From Venturia oleaginea (lineage: Eukaryota; Ascomycota; Dothideomycetes; Venturiales; Venturiaceae), in assembly GCA_013176395.1 (NCBI GenBank), contig JABMLP010000018.1:310001-374000 (forward strand): a stretch of 64,000 nucleotides of DNA, given 5' to 3'. The notes beneath the pieces are model-generated. The model was given only the letters and a program-made list of their open reading frames with translations. It searched no databases and was not told the origin of the DNA. The position numbers and the translations under genes are program-made. Positions 1 through 11,239 of the stretch are shown piece after piece. Position 1 is the stretch's first letter, and each line of letters opens with the position of its first letter.

Positions 1-516
1 GTCGACAACAACTCTCTTTACACCCAACCCGAGGATATTTACAACATTTACAACACCCTCAAGCCAATCTCTCCATACTTCTCGATCGCTGCTGGTTTCG
101 GAAACGTTCACGGTGTCTACAAGCCAGGTAACGTCAAGCTCCACCCAGAGCTCCTCGGAAAGCACCAGGCATATGTCAAGGAGAAGGACAGCAGCGTCAA
201 GGGTGACAAGCCAGTCTACCTCGTCTTCCACGGTGGATCCGGATCCACAGTCCAAGAATTCAAGGACGCTATCAGCTACGGTGTCGTCAAGGTCAACTTG
301 GACACTGACTTGCAGTACGCCTACCTCACCGGTATCCGGGACTACGTTCTGAATAAGAAGGATTACCTCTTGGCCCAGGTCGGTAACCCAGATGGAGAGG
401 ATAAGCCCAACAAGAAGTACTACGACCCACGTGTCTGGGTTCGCGAGGGTGAGAAGACCATGTCTGCGCGTGTTAAGATTGGTCTCACCGACTTCAACAC
501 TGCTGGTCAATTGTAA
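1..516 (+). CDS. Class II fructose-bisphosphate aldolase, C-terminal part (5' end outside window)
   Basis: Frame 1 is open from the first base to the TAA at 514-516 and gives the last 171 residues of a class II (zinc-dependent) fructose-bisphosphate aldolase, the cytosolic glycolytic enzyme that splits fructose 1,6-bisphosphate into DHAP and glyceraldehyde 3-phosphate. Seen: a zinc-ligand-type stretch AAGFGNVHGVY near the start, the phosphate-binding loop FHGGSGST, and VKVNLDTDLQYAYLTGIRDY, the conserved region that contacts the second phosphate. The C-terminus (GLTDFNTAGQL) is complete and looks functional. Yeast Fba1 is about 359 residues, so roughly half the protein is missing upstream of the window. 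No intron is seen in this part. Its codon use favours C-ending codons, as expected of a highly expressed gene. Confidence 0.96.
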   Translation, partial: VDNNSLYTQPEDIYNIYNTLKPISPYFSIAAGFGNVHGVYKPGNVKLHPELLGKHQAYVKEKDSSVKGDKPVYLVFHGGSGSTVQEFKDAISYGVVKVNLDTDLQYAYLTGIRDYVLNKKDYLLAQVGNPDGEDKPNKKYYDPRVWVREGEKTMSARVKIGLTDFNTAGQL

Positions 517-1149
517 ATGGTCGATTGATTGCAGGGATTCGCTATGGACGCTCGGGGATTGGGTAGTGCATGTCATTCGATGATTTGAATGTAGCTGTGA
601 CAACGACGATTATGAGCAATCAAGATGCCTATACTTATTCCTGACGAGACGAAGAAAAAATTCAAAAGGTTAGCCAGCGTCTCGCCATATCAATGAGTAC
701 GCCTACTGCCTACTAAAGTGAGTCCACAAGACTCTCCGCATTGTGATGTGCCATGATCCGACCAAGCACTCGCTCTCTGATCGATTACCTCCCAATTTCC
801 CAGCCTTACAAATACTCGATCGTGATAGGTATGGCAAAGCGGCGGATCAGCCTTGCCGTTAGCCTGTTGGGACATGACTCGAGATGCGCCTACAAAATCA
901 GTCATGGGCACTCGATGCAACTTTAACACCCACTTTGCATTGCTTCCACCTGCCGGTCAGGTGCAGGCCGCGACCAATCCAGACGCACTTCTCTTCACCG
1001 TTCCTCCGTATCTCTGATCTGTCCCCTCTTGCAATCCTGCCTGGAAGACTACCTTCGCTGCAACATATAGAGAGCTTAAGAATTACCTATAGGAAGCATC
1101 CACACTGGACTGAGAAAGACAATTGAATTGAACCAAGAGCACATTCGGC
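517..1149. other. Intergenic region, aldolase 3' side and oxidoreductase promoter
   Basis: This stretch holds the aldolase 3' flank and the upstream region of the next gene on the same strand. Short open frames occur in several phases but none has codon bias or a recognisable product. No clear TATA element was seen. Confidence 0.5.
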
Positions 1150-3015
1150 ATGTCCTTCTTCACCCGCAAGAAGGAGGGCAAGATGTCGCCCGCCCTCGCA
1201 AAGAAACTCGATCAGCTGCCCTCCTCGAATACAACTACTTCCTCGACCTCTTCCAACGACGATTCATTCCAAGTCATTGATAAACCTTCTAACACCTCCC
1301 CCACAAAAGCCGGGTACAATGTCCCACGCGTCCTCGTTATCGGTGCAGGCTCCAGGGGCCATGCATACTCTAAGCCCATACAACGCCTTGGTTTAGGCAA
1401 GATAGTAGCGGTTTGCGAACCCATAACATTCAAGAGACAAGAGTTTGGTCAAAGATATATCTGGGGCCCTGCGGCCCGGGAAGCAAGAGCTCACGAGGAA
1501 TTCGAGGACTGGAATGATTTCGTGAAGTACGAAAGTACACGCCGTCAACGGGTTGCTGCTGGCGAGCTCACGGCAGAAAAAGATGATGGACACGGGGAGT
1601 GGGTGGTTGTCGATGCCGTGTTCATCTGCGTCCTAGATGAGATGCATACGGCTGTCGTTAAAGCCCTTGCGCCACTAGGTCTTCATATCATGTGTGAGAA
1701 ACCTCTGGCTACGACTTTGGAGGACACCATTTCAATCTATGAAGCCGTTACGAAGGAATGGGATGTTCTAGGTAGGAAGACGTTGTTCGGTATTGGACAT
1801 GTTTTAAGGTACAGTCCTTTCAATAGGGAATTGAGACGCCTCGTAAGAGAAGAAGAGGTAATAGGTGATGTGGTTAGTATTGAGCATACGGAGCCGATCG
1901 GATGGTGGCATATGAGCCATTCCTACGTACGGTTCGTACACACTTGATTCAAAACGAGGTAGTAGAAGCTAATCCAGGAAAGCGGTAACTGGAGAAGAGA
2001 AGACACAACAGCCCCAAGTCTCCTAACCAAATCCTGCCACGACATCGACGTACTCCTCTGGCTCCTCTGCTCCCCTAAAAACGCAGAAGATATATCTCCA
2101 CCACACCTCCCTTCGACAATCTCCTCGTCCGGCTTCCTCTCCCAATTTCGCAAAGCCCGCAAACCCAGGGCAGCAGGCAATGCAACAAACTGTCTCTCCT
2201 GCCCCATCGAGAAAACATGCATCTATTCGGCCAAAAGTATATACCTTGACAAACATCTGTCCTTCGGGAATACCGGCTGGCCCGTCAAAATCGTCGACCC
2301 GGAAATAGAAGATATTTTCAAATCCAAAGGGAAAGAGGCAGCGGAAACTCGTCTACTTAAAGTTTTGGCCGAGGATTACACGACTGCGACACCCGATGAG
2401 GAGGTAAAATCGAGATCTTGGTATGGACGCTGTGTCTACGACGCCGATAATGATGTTTTGGATGATCAAACCGTAATGATAACGTGGGGAGATGATCCAT
2501 TGCCTCATGAGACGGCTGATGAGGTCGGTGGTCTGAATGGCAGAGGTGCAAAACAAGCCCTCTTCCACATGACCTCCCCGACAGCCAAGATATGCGAACG
2601 ACGCGGTCGCATATATGGCACCCAAGGCGAGATCTCTTACGATAGTACAACAATACAAATCCACTCCTTCGCCACAGGTTACACAGAATCTATTCGTCCC
2701 GAAGCACCGTCTGCAGAACAAGGCCATGGAGGCGGCGACGATGGACTTGCTGTTCAGTTCCTTGGTGCTGTGAGAGAGGTGTTGAATGGTGGTGATGCGG
2801 AGAAAGCACAGAGGGAATGGTTGGGTTTTGATTTGGAGGAGGGGGTTAGGAGTCATGTTGCTGTTTTTGCTGCTGAGAAGGCAAGACGGGGGAAGCTTGT
2901 GTTGGATTGGAAGAGTTTTTGGGGGGAGGAGGCTGAGAGTAGGATGAAGGGAGGTGAGAAGGAGGCGGAGAAGGAGAGGGCTGTGGTGGAAAACCGATTG
3001 GGTATGAATTGGTGA
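1150..3015 (+). CDS. Gfo/Idh/MocA-family NAD(P)-dependent oxidoreductase
   Basis: Two exons, 1150-1931 and 1983-3015, joined across a 51-bp intron (donor GTTCGT, acceptor AAG) to give about 604 residues. The splice is chosen because it restores HSYVRGNW, a motif that follows the substrate site in this family; reading through the intron meets a stop. The N-terminal Rossmann fold shows VLVIGAGSRGHAY (glycines at residues 65-70), and CEKPLATT (EKP at 183-185) carries the lysine that usually assists catalysis and cofactor binding. The C-terminal half is the alpha/beta dimerisation domain, followed by a charged tail rich in Glu and Lys. Family members oxidise or reduce sugars, inositols or related hydroxyl groups; the substrate here cannot be read from sequence. 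It has an extra Ser/Thr-rich N-terminal segment of about 60 residues and no signal peptide, so it is probably cytosolic. Confidence 0.9.
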
Positions 3016-3639
3016 TTATGGTTTGGTAGGTGGGCATTGGGAAATATGAGGGATGCGGGATGCATGTAATGATTTTATGATCGATGATTATTCAAGACAT
3101 ACGACAGAGGAGGAACAGTGATTGGAAATGATACCATAGCTATCAGTCAAGGAACTTATTTTATATGAACTTAATCTAGTACAGCAATCCAAAGACATTT
3201 GGCTCGATGCTTTGAGACTCGACATCTCTCCCTGGTCTCGGCGGATATATATGTTCTCTTCAAAGACTTGTTTCTACTGGTGTGGACGCCGTGGTCGATG
3301 GGTTCCATCACTATGAACAATGCTGACTATCGCCATGCCATTTTCCTGTTTCCTGAGACAATCTTCCGAAGTATCTGCGACTATAGACAATACAAGGACG
3401 GAACACAGCTTCCGGACAACCATTCGGAGGAGCTCAAGCTGTGTCGAGTAGACTGTTTTATGGAACTGCTCTGTTGCAAACCCGACGTTGAAAGTTCTGA
3501 AGTTCGAGAACGACGAACCGGCCTAATGACAATTTAAGACCACCGCATCAAATGCACCCTTCTATACACTTTTGCTACGAAGTCTCGGAACTTCCGCACT
3601 CCAAAGATCCTCACAAGGGTAACCCTAGGATGTTCCGCC
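3016..3639. other. Intergenic region with one unconvincing open frame
   Basis: A 112-codon open stretch at 3199-3537 starts with TTG; its first ATG is at 3298. It has no recognisable domain or clear codon preference. I see no supported gene here. Confidence 0.4.
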
Positions 3640-4493
3640 TCAACCCCAATTATCGATGCCTTCAACATTACCAACACCCGGCGCTCCGATCGGCTTAGCA
3701 ACCCATTCAGTCTCTTTCTCCACACCACCTGCATAACAGCCCGAATTGGTCTTGCCTGGCAACAGCGGGGTTGAGATAAATGCGTTGGTATGTGACGCCC
3801 TGAACTTTTCTAAGATATCGATGAAGGAGGAGAATGTACCGCGCCATCCTGCTACACGAACTGTGCGCTTGCGAGTGGTTAATGAGGGGTGAAGAAGGGA
3901 TGAGACGATATATTTGACGATGCTATGTCGTTGTTAGTAAGAACTTTGCTCTCACAGAGACACGTCTGTTGCCAACTAACTGCCCTCCGACGATCCTCTG
4001 AATGGTTTTATCATTGGCCAGTTTCAAGATTGATATCGCTAAGTTCCTGACAGTCTTGAGCAGAAGATTGCCAGAAACTTACCTCGGTCAGTGTCCGCTA
4101 CAGTATGGTAGGTAAACTGCGGTGCGTTGGATCCTGGGGGCACAACCTCCCATATCCTTCGAGAACATGTCTCTCCATATCGAACCCGAATTAAGACGAA
4201 GCAGCAAACCCAGTAAACAGCAATTCATCAGCAACGTGTCTGAACCCCTCCAGCTCTTTCGCTTTAGCCGCCAAAAACTCGCGAGTAGCATACCCATCTC
4301 GGAAGCATCTCGGATTATTGGATTCAGGTTTACGAGGGTCACTCCCATACTCCGAAGGATAAATGTGAGTTACTCCGCCGGCAATGGCTGCTTCGACGAG
4401 GGCGGGCTGGAACCATTTTCTGCGATATATGTCCATCTTGCGGGCGGAAGAGACGCTCTTCTCGGCCCCTCTATCAAATGTGGATTTAGACAT
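3640..4493 (-). pseudogene. Decayed NmrA-like (isoflavone reductase-type) NAD(P)-binding protein
   Basis: On the minus strand, consecutive pieces read as an NmrA-like protein: PALVEAAIAGGVTHIYPSEYGSD and REFLAAKAKELEG (about 4420-4260), then TYHTVADTDRG with NLAISILKLA, then IVKYIVSSLLHP and RTVRVAGWRGTF, ending at the TGA at 3640-3642. Splice-like signals bound two likely introns, 4047-4082 (36 bp, unusually short) and 3923-3980 (58 bp). The reading is broken by an in-frame TAA at 4191-4193 and a change of frame between about 4140 and 4190. No N-terminal GxxGxxG Rossmann loop is visible upstream, so the cofactor half is missing too. Family members are NAD(P)-binding redox sensors or reductases. 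I infer a pseudogene; an unusual multi-intron gene is the alternative. The coordinates mark only the recognisable part. Confidence 0.65.
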
Positions 4494-5946
4494 TGTGCAA
4501 CTCAATCGTTTAGAGACATGATCAATGATCAAACTGTCAGCACAGGCATGCCAAAAAAAGTGCCATGCATTTGGGTGCAATATGTGCCTGAACAAGGATC
4601 GAAAGTCACAAAATGCGAAGCGCCGTGTTCTTAGAAAAACTGTGTGCCAAAATATGACGATGCGCGACATTGTCCTGATTGAAAGGGTAGAGATATTTGT
4701 GTAGTGAGTACAAGGCTGACTCCAATTTACTCATCAGGCTCCCATTACTCAGAGCTCCGAGGTATCTACAAAACGTCTTCAACGAAAGGAGGCGGTCTGA
4801 AGGGACTATGTGCTTAGTATGGTTCTGGGTGGAAAGCGAATGACCGAAGGTGGAAGTGAGAAACGATTCTAAATCGAGGAAAGTAATATTCACATCGATT
4901 CAAAGGCATCAAGTCGGAGAGTACGTTGTTGTCCCGTTGCCGTGTAGGGATACAGTGGTCTTCGAGGAGTAAGCAAATGGTAAAGCTCATCGGCTCCAGT
5001 CTGGCCGAAAGCAGGCCGGCTGACTACAAAAGAGCAGGGTCCAGGGTATAATTGCGTTTCCAACCTTACGAGTCTTACGACGACGATTGTGCGACCACGT
5101 GACTGTTTCACAGAGCATCGAACCGTGAACGGCAGTCAGTAAGTGAGTTTGCCGCACCGATTGCCCAAAGAAGCCAATAATATACAAAGTGGCGGGTAAT
5201 GTTTGTCAGCTCAACGTCCTCGCTCGGGGGTTCCCAGCCCCCCGTCCCAGCTGACCCTGGCACGCGATTGATTGATGAGACGAGGTGGGAATCATTCGTT
5301 ACGCGGTGATTGCATGAAGATGGGTGATGAGAAGCTCAGCTAGCCATAGACTGGTCAAACAAAAGCAGCAGCAGGTCGTCAACGCAGGCCAAGCGGGATA
5401 GCGATGCTGGCAGACGTCTCCTTCAGCTAGTCGCGCCTGTCCATACCATGGCATAGTGTAGGCTGGGTATCTCGCGATGGTATAGCATTGGGCAACGGCC
5501 AACGGGAGGATGGCAGGATGATATGGTAATGGTAGCAGCAGTAGCGGTATACAGTGTAAAGTGTTGATGAAAAGAGCCGCGGTGATCCGTAGGTTGTTCT
5601 AAGATTTGACAGAAGCACCAGCACCTGCACCCACCACAACTTCGATGATTCAGCATTCGGTAATCATCAAGGCACTTTCCGCATCCTCAGCGCAATCATC
5701 ATGTAGGCTCCGCTAAACATAGCCAAATGTATTTCCTCTCACTAATCAGCGTGTTAGAAAACCCTCACAGCTGCACAGGTCCAGGTCGTCTGCCGCAGCA
5801 CAAGTAACAGACCCATTGCGCCGACCTGTCAGGACCGTCCGGAGTATGCAATCGTCTGAGGTACGTAGTTAGCATCGAGCTCGAGCAGAATCGCGCCCTT
5901 GAACATTGCAAATTAGGTGCTTACCGAATCACAGGAGAAGGACATC
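4494..5946. other. Non-coding region upstream of the bZIP gene
   Basis: About 1.4 kb between the NmrA-like relic and the kapC-like gene. It holds only short frames in all phases. It probably contains the bZIP promoter and a leader with many upstream ATGs. No intact gene or repeat was seen. Confidence 0.4.
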
Positions 5947-6820
5947 ATGAGTGAGTAATCTGATCTCTGCGAGACATCCCTCATGTCGTCGCCGCCGCCA
6001 GTCCACCATGCTAACACAACAAAAAGGTCTACGAGAGCACCTTTTGGCCGCCCAGGCCGGCCAGCCAGTTCCTCCCTCCACGAGCCCATCTTCCTCTCAC
6101 GATACCATGCACATTGCCCATTCGCCCAACCAGCAGCAGATCGACCCCCAAATCGGAGGAGGAGGTGCTGGGTACCCATTGGCTGTGGACGAGAGCATGG
6201 ACGACCAGATGAACGATCTGCGCAAAGGACGGCGCGAGCTGTCAACGTCGAAGCGTGCCGCACAGAACCGGGCAGCTCAGCGCGCATTCCGTCAGCGCAA
6301 AGAGCAGTACATCCAGTCTTTGAAGGACCAGGTCAAAGAGCACCAAAATCTGGCTGCGAGTTATGAAACGATACAGAAGGAGAACTTCTCACTGCGCCAG
6401 TATGTCATCACCCTCCAGGCTAAGATCTTGGAATCGCATACCGAGTTACCTCCGCCGCCAGAGTCGATCGACTTGTCGCGACCTCCTCCAGCAGCTGAGA
6501 CACATGCACATACACAGGTGCAGACACCTTCAATGGCGTCCGAATCGATCGAAGGCCAATTGCAAGCAGCAGCAGAGGCTGTTCGTGCTGCTGAAGCCAA
6601 CGAAGGACGCCAATCATATCAACAACATCATCAGCAGCAACAACAACAACAACAGCAACAACAGCAACAACAGCAGCATCAACATCACCAGGGTGGCAAT
6701 ATGCCAGAAGGTGCGCAAAATTTCTATATGTCCTACATTGAACCTGCTCCTGAGGCTAGCTCTCAGATCGGGCCTCAACACATCCCTTACCATCCCTACC
6801 ATCCCTCTCAATCAGGCTAA
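5947..6820 (+). CDS. kapC: bZIP transcription factor, kapC-like (Yap/Pap1 class)
   Basis: The model is ATG at 5947 plus one more base (exon 1, 5947-5950), an intron 5951-6026 (donor GTGAGT, acceptor AAAAAG), then exon 2 at 6027-6820, giving 265 residues. The join makes MSLREHLLAAQAGQ, which resembles the HLLAAQ start of kapC proteins; reading on from the ATG without splicing gives a stop at the fourth codon. The basic region begins near residue 77 (KRAAQNRAAQRAFRQRK) and fits the Yap/Pap1 signature NxxAQxxFR; a leucine-zipper-like coiled coil follows to about residue 125. The C-terminal half has an Ala/Glu-rich helix, a glutamine tract near residues 204-220 and a Pro/His-rich tail. The protein should be a nuclear DNA-binding regulator; stress or secondary-metabolism roles are inferred from related factors. 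A longer non-coding first exon is possible. Confidence 0.85.
6625..6685 (+). repeat. CAA/CAG trinucleotide tract encoding poly-Gln
   Basis: An imperfect run of CAA and CAG codons, flanked by CAT codons, inside the bZIP gene. It encodes an uninterrupted glutamine stretch of about 17 residues bordered by His. Such tracts are prone to length change. Confidence 0.9.
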
Positions 6821-8393
6821 GTGTATCGCATCTCGAGTTCATTTTTGGAAGAGCCCACGCTTACCCAATAGCGCAGCAGACGGAAGCGGTGGCGCTGCAA
6901 GTCGAGAATCTAGCGATGGCGCGTAACAAATGTAGCATCGGTCAACACAGAGTGAATACTCTCTTGACCCAAGTCGTCCCCGCATGATCAGGAAATCAAG
7001 CAATCGCCGAGCGCATCTCATTTGAGAACGTATTTATCTGGAGGAGTAAAAGGGGCAACAGAGGCCGTGATTGGAGTCGATTACTTGTTATTACATGAGC
7101 TTGTACGAATTACGCAGATATTTTCATCGGGATATTTGGACCAGAATCTTGGTTGCGTGTCGCGGAGAATGAAGCCACCGGTTTTCGATTGGTCAAGCAT
7201 AGGAATTGAGGTGGAATCACTTAGTGGGTGGGATGATGTCCATGGACGTGGCTAGCGATGGCAAGCTTAATGATCATTCACCAGGCTCGAGCTCAACTAT
7301 CGTCTCGCTTTTGACAGGCTGCGAGTCGATCATTAATCGTGCATCTACTGTACTGCCCAAAACGTAACATGCTCAGCCCAGTGAAGAGATACGAGTACGA
7401 AGCGGTAGAGAGGTTTGTGCGCGTATGACTGCCGAAAAGACGGCATCGGCATACCAGTTACATGAGATCTTGCAAGGGCGAGCTCTCGGGCTCGACTCCT
7501 ATTCATATCCACTAACAGCTTACTGTACAATTGCCTCTCAGGCCAAGACGGCGCCCCCTCAGTCTTTGATTCGTGAGCTGACCATTGTTGCCAGCGATAT
7601 GGCCACCAATTCGGTCGGCTATCGAAATAGCCATCCTACAATTTGTGCAGAACACTGACGAGCACATGGATATGACAAATATTCCGGCAATCTTGGGTTG
7701 ATTGAACCTCTCACTATCGACACAATGTGGTCACAGAACACCGACAGCCTAATCCATTACCACGTTCGCACCCATCCGATGCATTGGCAGCAGCTATGTC
7801 ACTTTCGAGGGTCAAGTACACTATCCCCGAGCTCCTCGCGGCTAAGGCGAAGGAGGCGAAGGGATTAATCTGCACGCTGCAACTTGATTCACACTGACCC
7901 ATCATGTTGATAATGCATAGGCTAACAATACGAGACCGTGAAGCGGCTCATACGTGGCACATGGATGCAGCTTCATGCTCATACCCGCGACCAAGGGGCG
8001 TGCGCTCTACCACTGACACTGGTATGGAGCACCTGGGTAGGAAGTGCTCCTTTGGTCTCGGTAGAAGCACTTAGAGCTGATGGTCGATGGCCTTCAGCGG
8101 GACTTCACTGGCAGTCGATATGAATAAGTGACAGAGTCTACGCTAATGGGCCCCAGCAGACTGGCAACAACCAACCGCGCGCAGAGAATGTAGAGAGACA
8201 AACCGATAGCCACTTGGCCGGCAATTATAGACATGGCTTTCACAGGCCAGATTCTAGCCTAATCGGCCCTATTCGACACGACCACAGCAGCTCTGGGCCG
8301 TCTACGATTATTACAAGTCAGGTACCAGTAACTCCAGACCTTTATGTGTATGGAAGAGATGTACTGACACTATGGAAAACAGGGCAGCTCATG
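6821..8393. other. Intergenic region with a trace of a second NmrA-like sequence
   Basis: No intact gene is seen. At 7811-7897 (+) a short frame reads KYTIPELLAAKAKEAKG and stops; it closely resembles REFLAAKAKELEG in the NmrA-like relic near 4.3 kb and the equivalent helix of NmrA-like proteins. The rest of the stretch has only short frames without family resemblance. Confidence 0.4.
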
Positions 8394-9066
8394 TCAACCT
8401 CGTCGGGTCAACCTTCTTGAAATCCCCTTTCCCCCAGTACGACCACCCGGAGGCGCTCCCAAACCACGCTGCTTCGTCCTTCCTCGCATATTCTCTCCAT
8501 CACTATTCTCATCAATCTTCTTCCTCGGTCCACTCGGTCGACCTCGTGCCATATCGCTGCTTTCACTGCACAACATGGCACTCTGCGTCAGTTTCCTTTT
8601 TCTGTAGGAACTGCTGGGTGAAGGAACTGGGGTGACGACGCCAGGGATGTCCAAGATTTCAACATCCTACATGAATATAAGCGGTGATATCTTGGACAGT
8701 GATATTGGACGAATGACTTACCTCGTCGCTACAAAGTTCGTCCAGCTCCCGATCCATCCTCTCCATTTCCTCATCATCAAGAGCAAGATCACAACACTCC
8801 TCTCTCTCAGAACTATCCAAATTCATACCCTCGTCAAAGAGATCTTCCGCGTTTATTGCCTCCAAGCACTGTCGTTGGGCAGGTCTCGAACACTTTGTAC
8901 ATTGGAAAGGAGTCTCCCACACTGAAGAAGTCTTTTCGCAGGGAAATGAAGAAGAATCTTTGCGGCAATACGGATCGACTTGGAGACCTGTTGCGCATCG
9001 GACTATCCAGTAGTTGTTGATATCTGGGTGAGAGCAGGAATGTGAGATTGTTGTTATGTGGCACAT
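8394..9066 (-). CDS. Small Cys-rich protein of unknown function
   Basis: Two exons on the minus strand, 9066-8722 and 8666-8394, are separated by a 55-bp intron (donor GTAAGT, acceptor TAG), giving 205 residues. The join continues SDE into DVEILDIPGVV in frame, whereas reading through the intron ends soon after. The N-terminal half contains several Cys and His (MCHITTISHSCSHPD, QCTKC), which could bind zinc, followed by an acidic helical segment (ALDDEEMERMDRELDEL). The C-terminal half is basic and low-complexity, with KRK and RTGGKG patches. I do not recognise the family. The arrangement (Cys-rich head, acidic middle, basic tail) is common in small hypothetical proteins of filamentous ascomycetes. 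Confidence 0.7.
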
Positions 9067-11239
9067 TTTGCTGACGGTGGGTTACAGGAACCTTGGTTAC
9101 TGCCGAAAGATAGTCGTTGGTCCTGTTGAAGCGAAGTTGACTGTACCAATAACGACCTGTTCTACTTGAAGATGACCGGCTTTGACTCAACTTAGCTGCT
9201 GTCGATGGCTGATATTGATGAGTAACAGATTTTTGTAGACTCGCAGAGACGGACGTTATATCAAATACTCTAGAACAAAAGGTGGGTGAACGCAGACATC
9301 TCAGACAGCTAATCGCTTTCATACCCCGCGCGTGCAACGCGAATATCTTAAGTGGACATGTGGACGTGTCTTTGTCACATATTATCGTTTGTGAATGGCA
9401 AAGCATGGAAGCGGCTTCTTTGTGGGCAAGAAACGGCATCTCTGACGGCGTGACAGTCATTTGCTTTGCTGGCATGATTCTTATGACGGCAAGATGTGGT
9501 TAAGTCACGATGGACTTAGTTGCTATTGACGGTAGATGCGGATCGATCTTGGATATCTGGACCGTAATAGCGCACGCTTGCGTGGTAGTTAGCAAACATG
9601 GCTGCCGTGGGTCAGGGTTTTACAAGGCCACATTCTTTATGTGGCATTCTTGGGTTTCTGGAGGCAACAACAGCATGAAAGGTGCAGTATCTGACCTTTA
9701 TTGTATTCATCAAATACCAACGTCCCTGAACATTCTTGGCTCAGCGGGATAATGCTTTTCAGAATGTTGGACACCAAAACCGCACCCAGTATGTACGACA
9801 ACATCACATGCTCAACCCAACGAGCCCATGTCTTTAAAATAAGAGATAATCTCGCTGCCTTCGTCAAGATAAGATGATCGATTAGCCTTTCTAAACGTAT
9901 CTAGCAATTTGAAGCATCAAACCACACATGTCGTCAATCACGGCAGAGTCAAACAAGTTCCCAAAAATGGTGCCCCCTCCTCTCCCGCTCTCCTGAATGA
10001 AGTTTTCCATAACGTTACAGTATCCGAACTAGGGAATGATACAAGAATTGATTCCGTTTCATCGCTCGTGCCCAAGATGTGAAGGTATATACAAATTTGG
10101 TCAGCAGCGCTAGAGCAAATCAGGTCATCCGAACTTCTCCACCTCATCCTCTTCTCACCACAACTCCTTCTCTCCTGATTCTTAAACATCATTATCATTC
10201 ATCCATCTTCAACCAAGGTCATCAAGTCTTCACTAAGCATTGATCTCAGAGCACGATGCGCGTAACCATACACCTCGCTTCACCTCTGACAGCGATCAGA
10301 TAGCACTACTCGCATCGCGCATACCCCTCTCGATGTTATAGATCTGGTAATCGCCAATCTCACCTCATCATTGGCCGGTAGCCTTGCCTTCACCGCGTCA
10401 ACGACGAAATGCGAGAAAGAGCTACAAGGATCGACCAAAGCCAGTTTAGGGCGATGCGGCTCTTCGACAGCCTGCCCGTTTGAAACGGTCAATATGGGTC
10501 ACCCTAAACGCGATAAAGATGATGCTTTGGGAAGGAAATGGGAAGGTTCCATGCATGCCATGCTCGTATCTGCGGTGCTGATAGTAAGATGATTTGCATT
10601 TCTCTGTCATGGTTTTCTTGGCAGCGATACCTGAGTGGATTGTCTTCAGCAGTGGAAGGTCTCACGCCACGGGCAATTAGTATCGCATGATCACTGCAGC
10701 GCCGAACGTTACTTCGGTAGATGCGAGCCTTGCGCTTCAAGTTTCACTGGCTGCGCCATTTTCCATGTCACAGGGCAACCTGGTGAAACTAATGATCCTG
10801 TTGGTTAAAACATCCAATGGGGAGTACGTGTTACGACGAATAAACACTGTGTGGAAGGTTGTGTTCTTGTCTGGTTGTGATTGGGATCAACCATATTGAA
10901 TTTCCAATCTGAGTTGGACAAGGTGATGAGAGTTTTGAAAACAAATCTTGCCCAGAGGTGTAAACGTACATTTACCCTCCGAGAAACCTTGCCACTGGTA
11001 ATGGTACGTACGTATGCCACGGATAAAAAAACAATTTCCCATAGTGAAAACCGGAGACCTGGAAAGTCTAGCAACCCAGTCTAAATGCCCTTAGAAATCC
11101 ATCAACTCCTCGCCAGCTTGGGTATACCATAATTCAATAGAAACCATAAACGCCGAAACCTCTTCGACAGCTTGAGGACACCACAATCAAAAACCCTTGA
11201 ACGCCTATCCGTACTCTTCACGTCTCAATTAGACTTTCT
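9067..11239. other. Non-coding region, 2.2 kb
   Basis: Only short frames occur on both strands and none has a family signature. No repeat or transposon end was seen. It may include the promoter of the Cys-rich gene and the 3' flank of the next gene. Confidence 0.4.

Noticed and set aside
3199..3537. 112-codon plus-strand open frame
   Set aside because: It starts with TTG, has no domain and no codon bias.
8834..9475. 213-codon minus frame overlapping the Cys-rich gene
   Set aside because: Different frame over the same exon, no intron logic and low-complexity composition.
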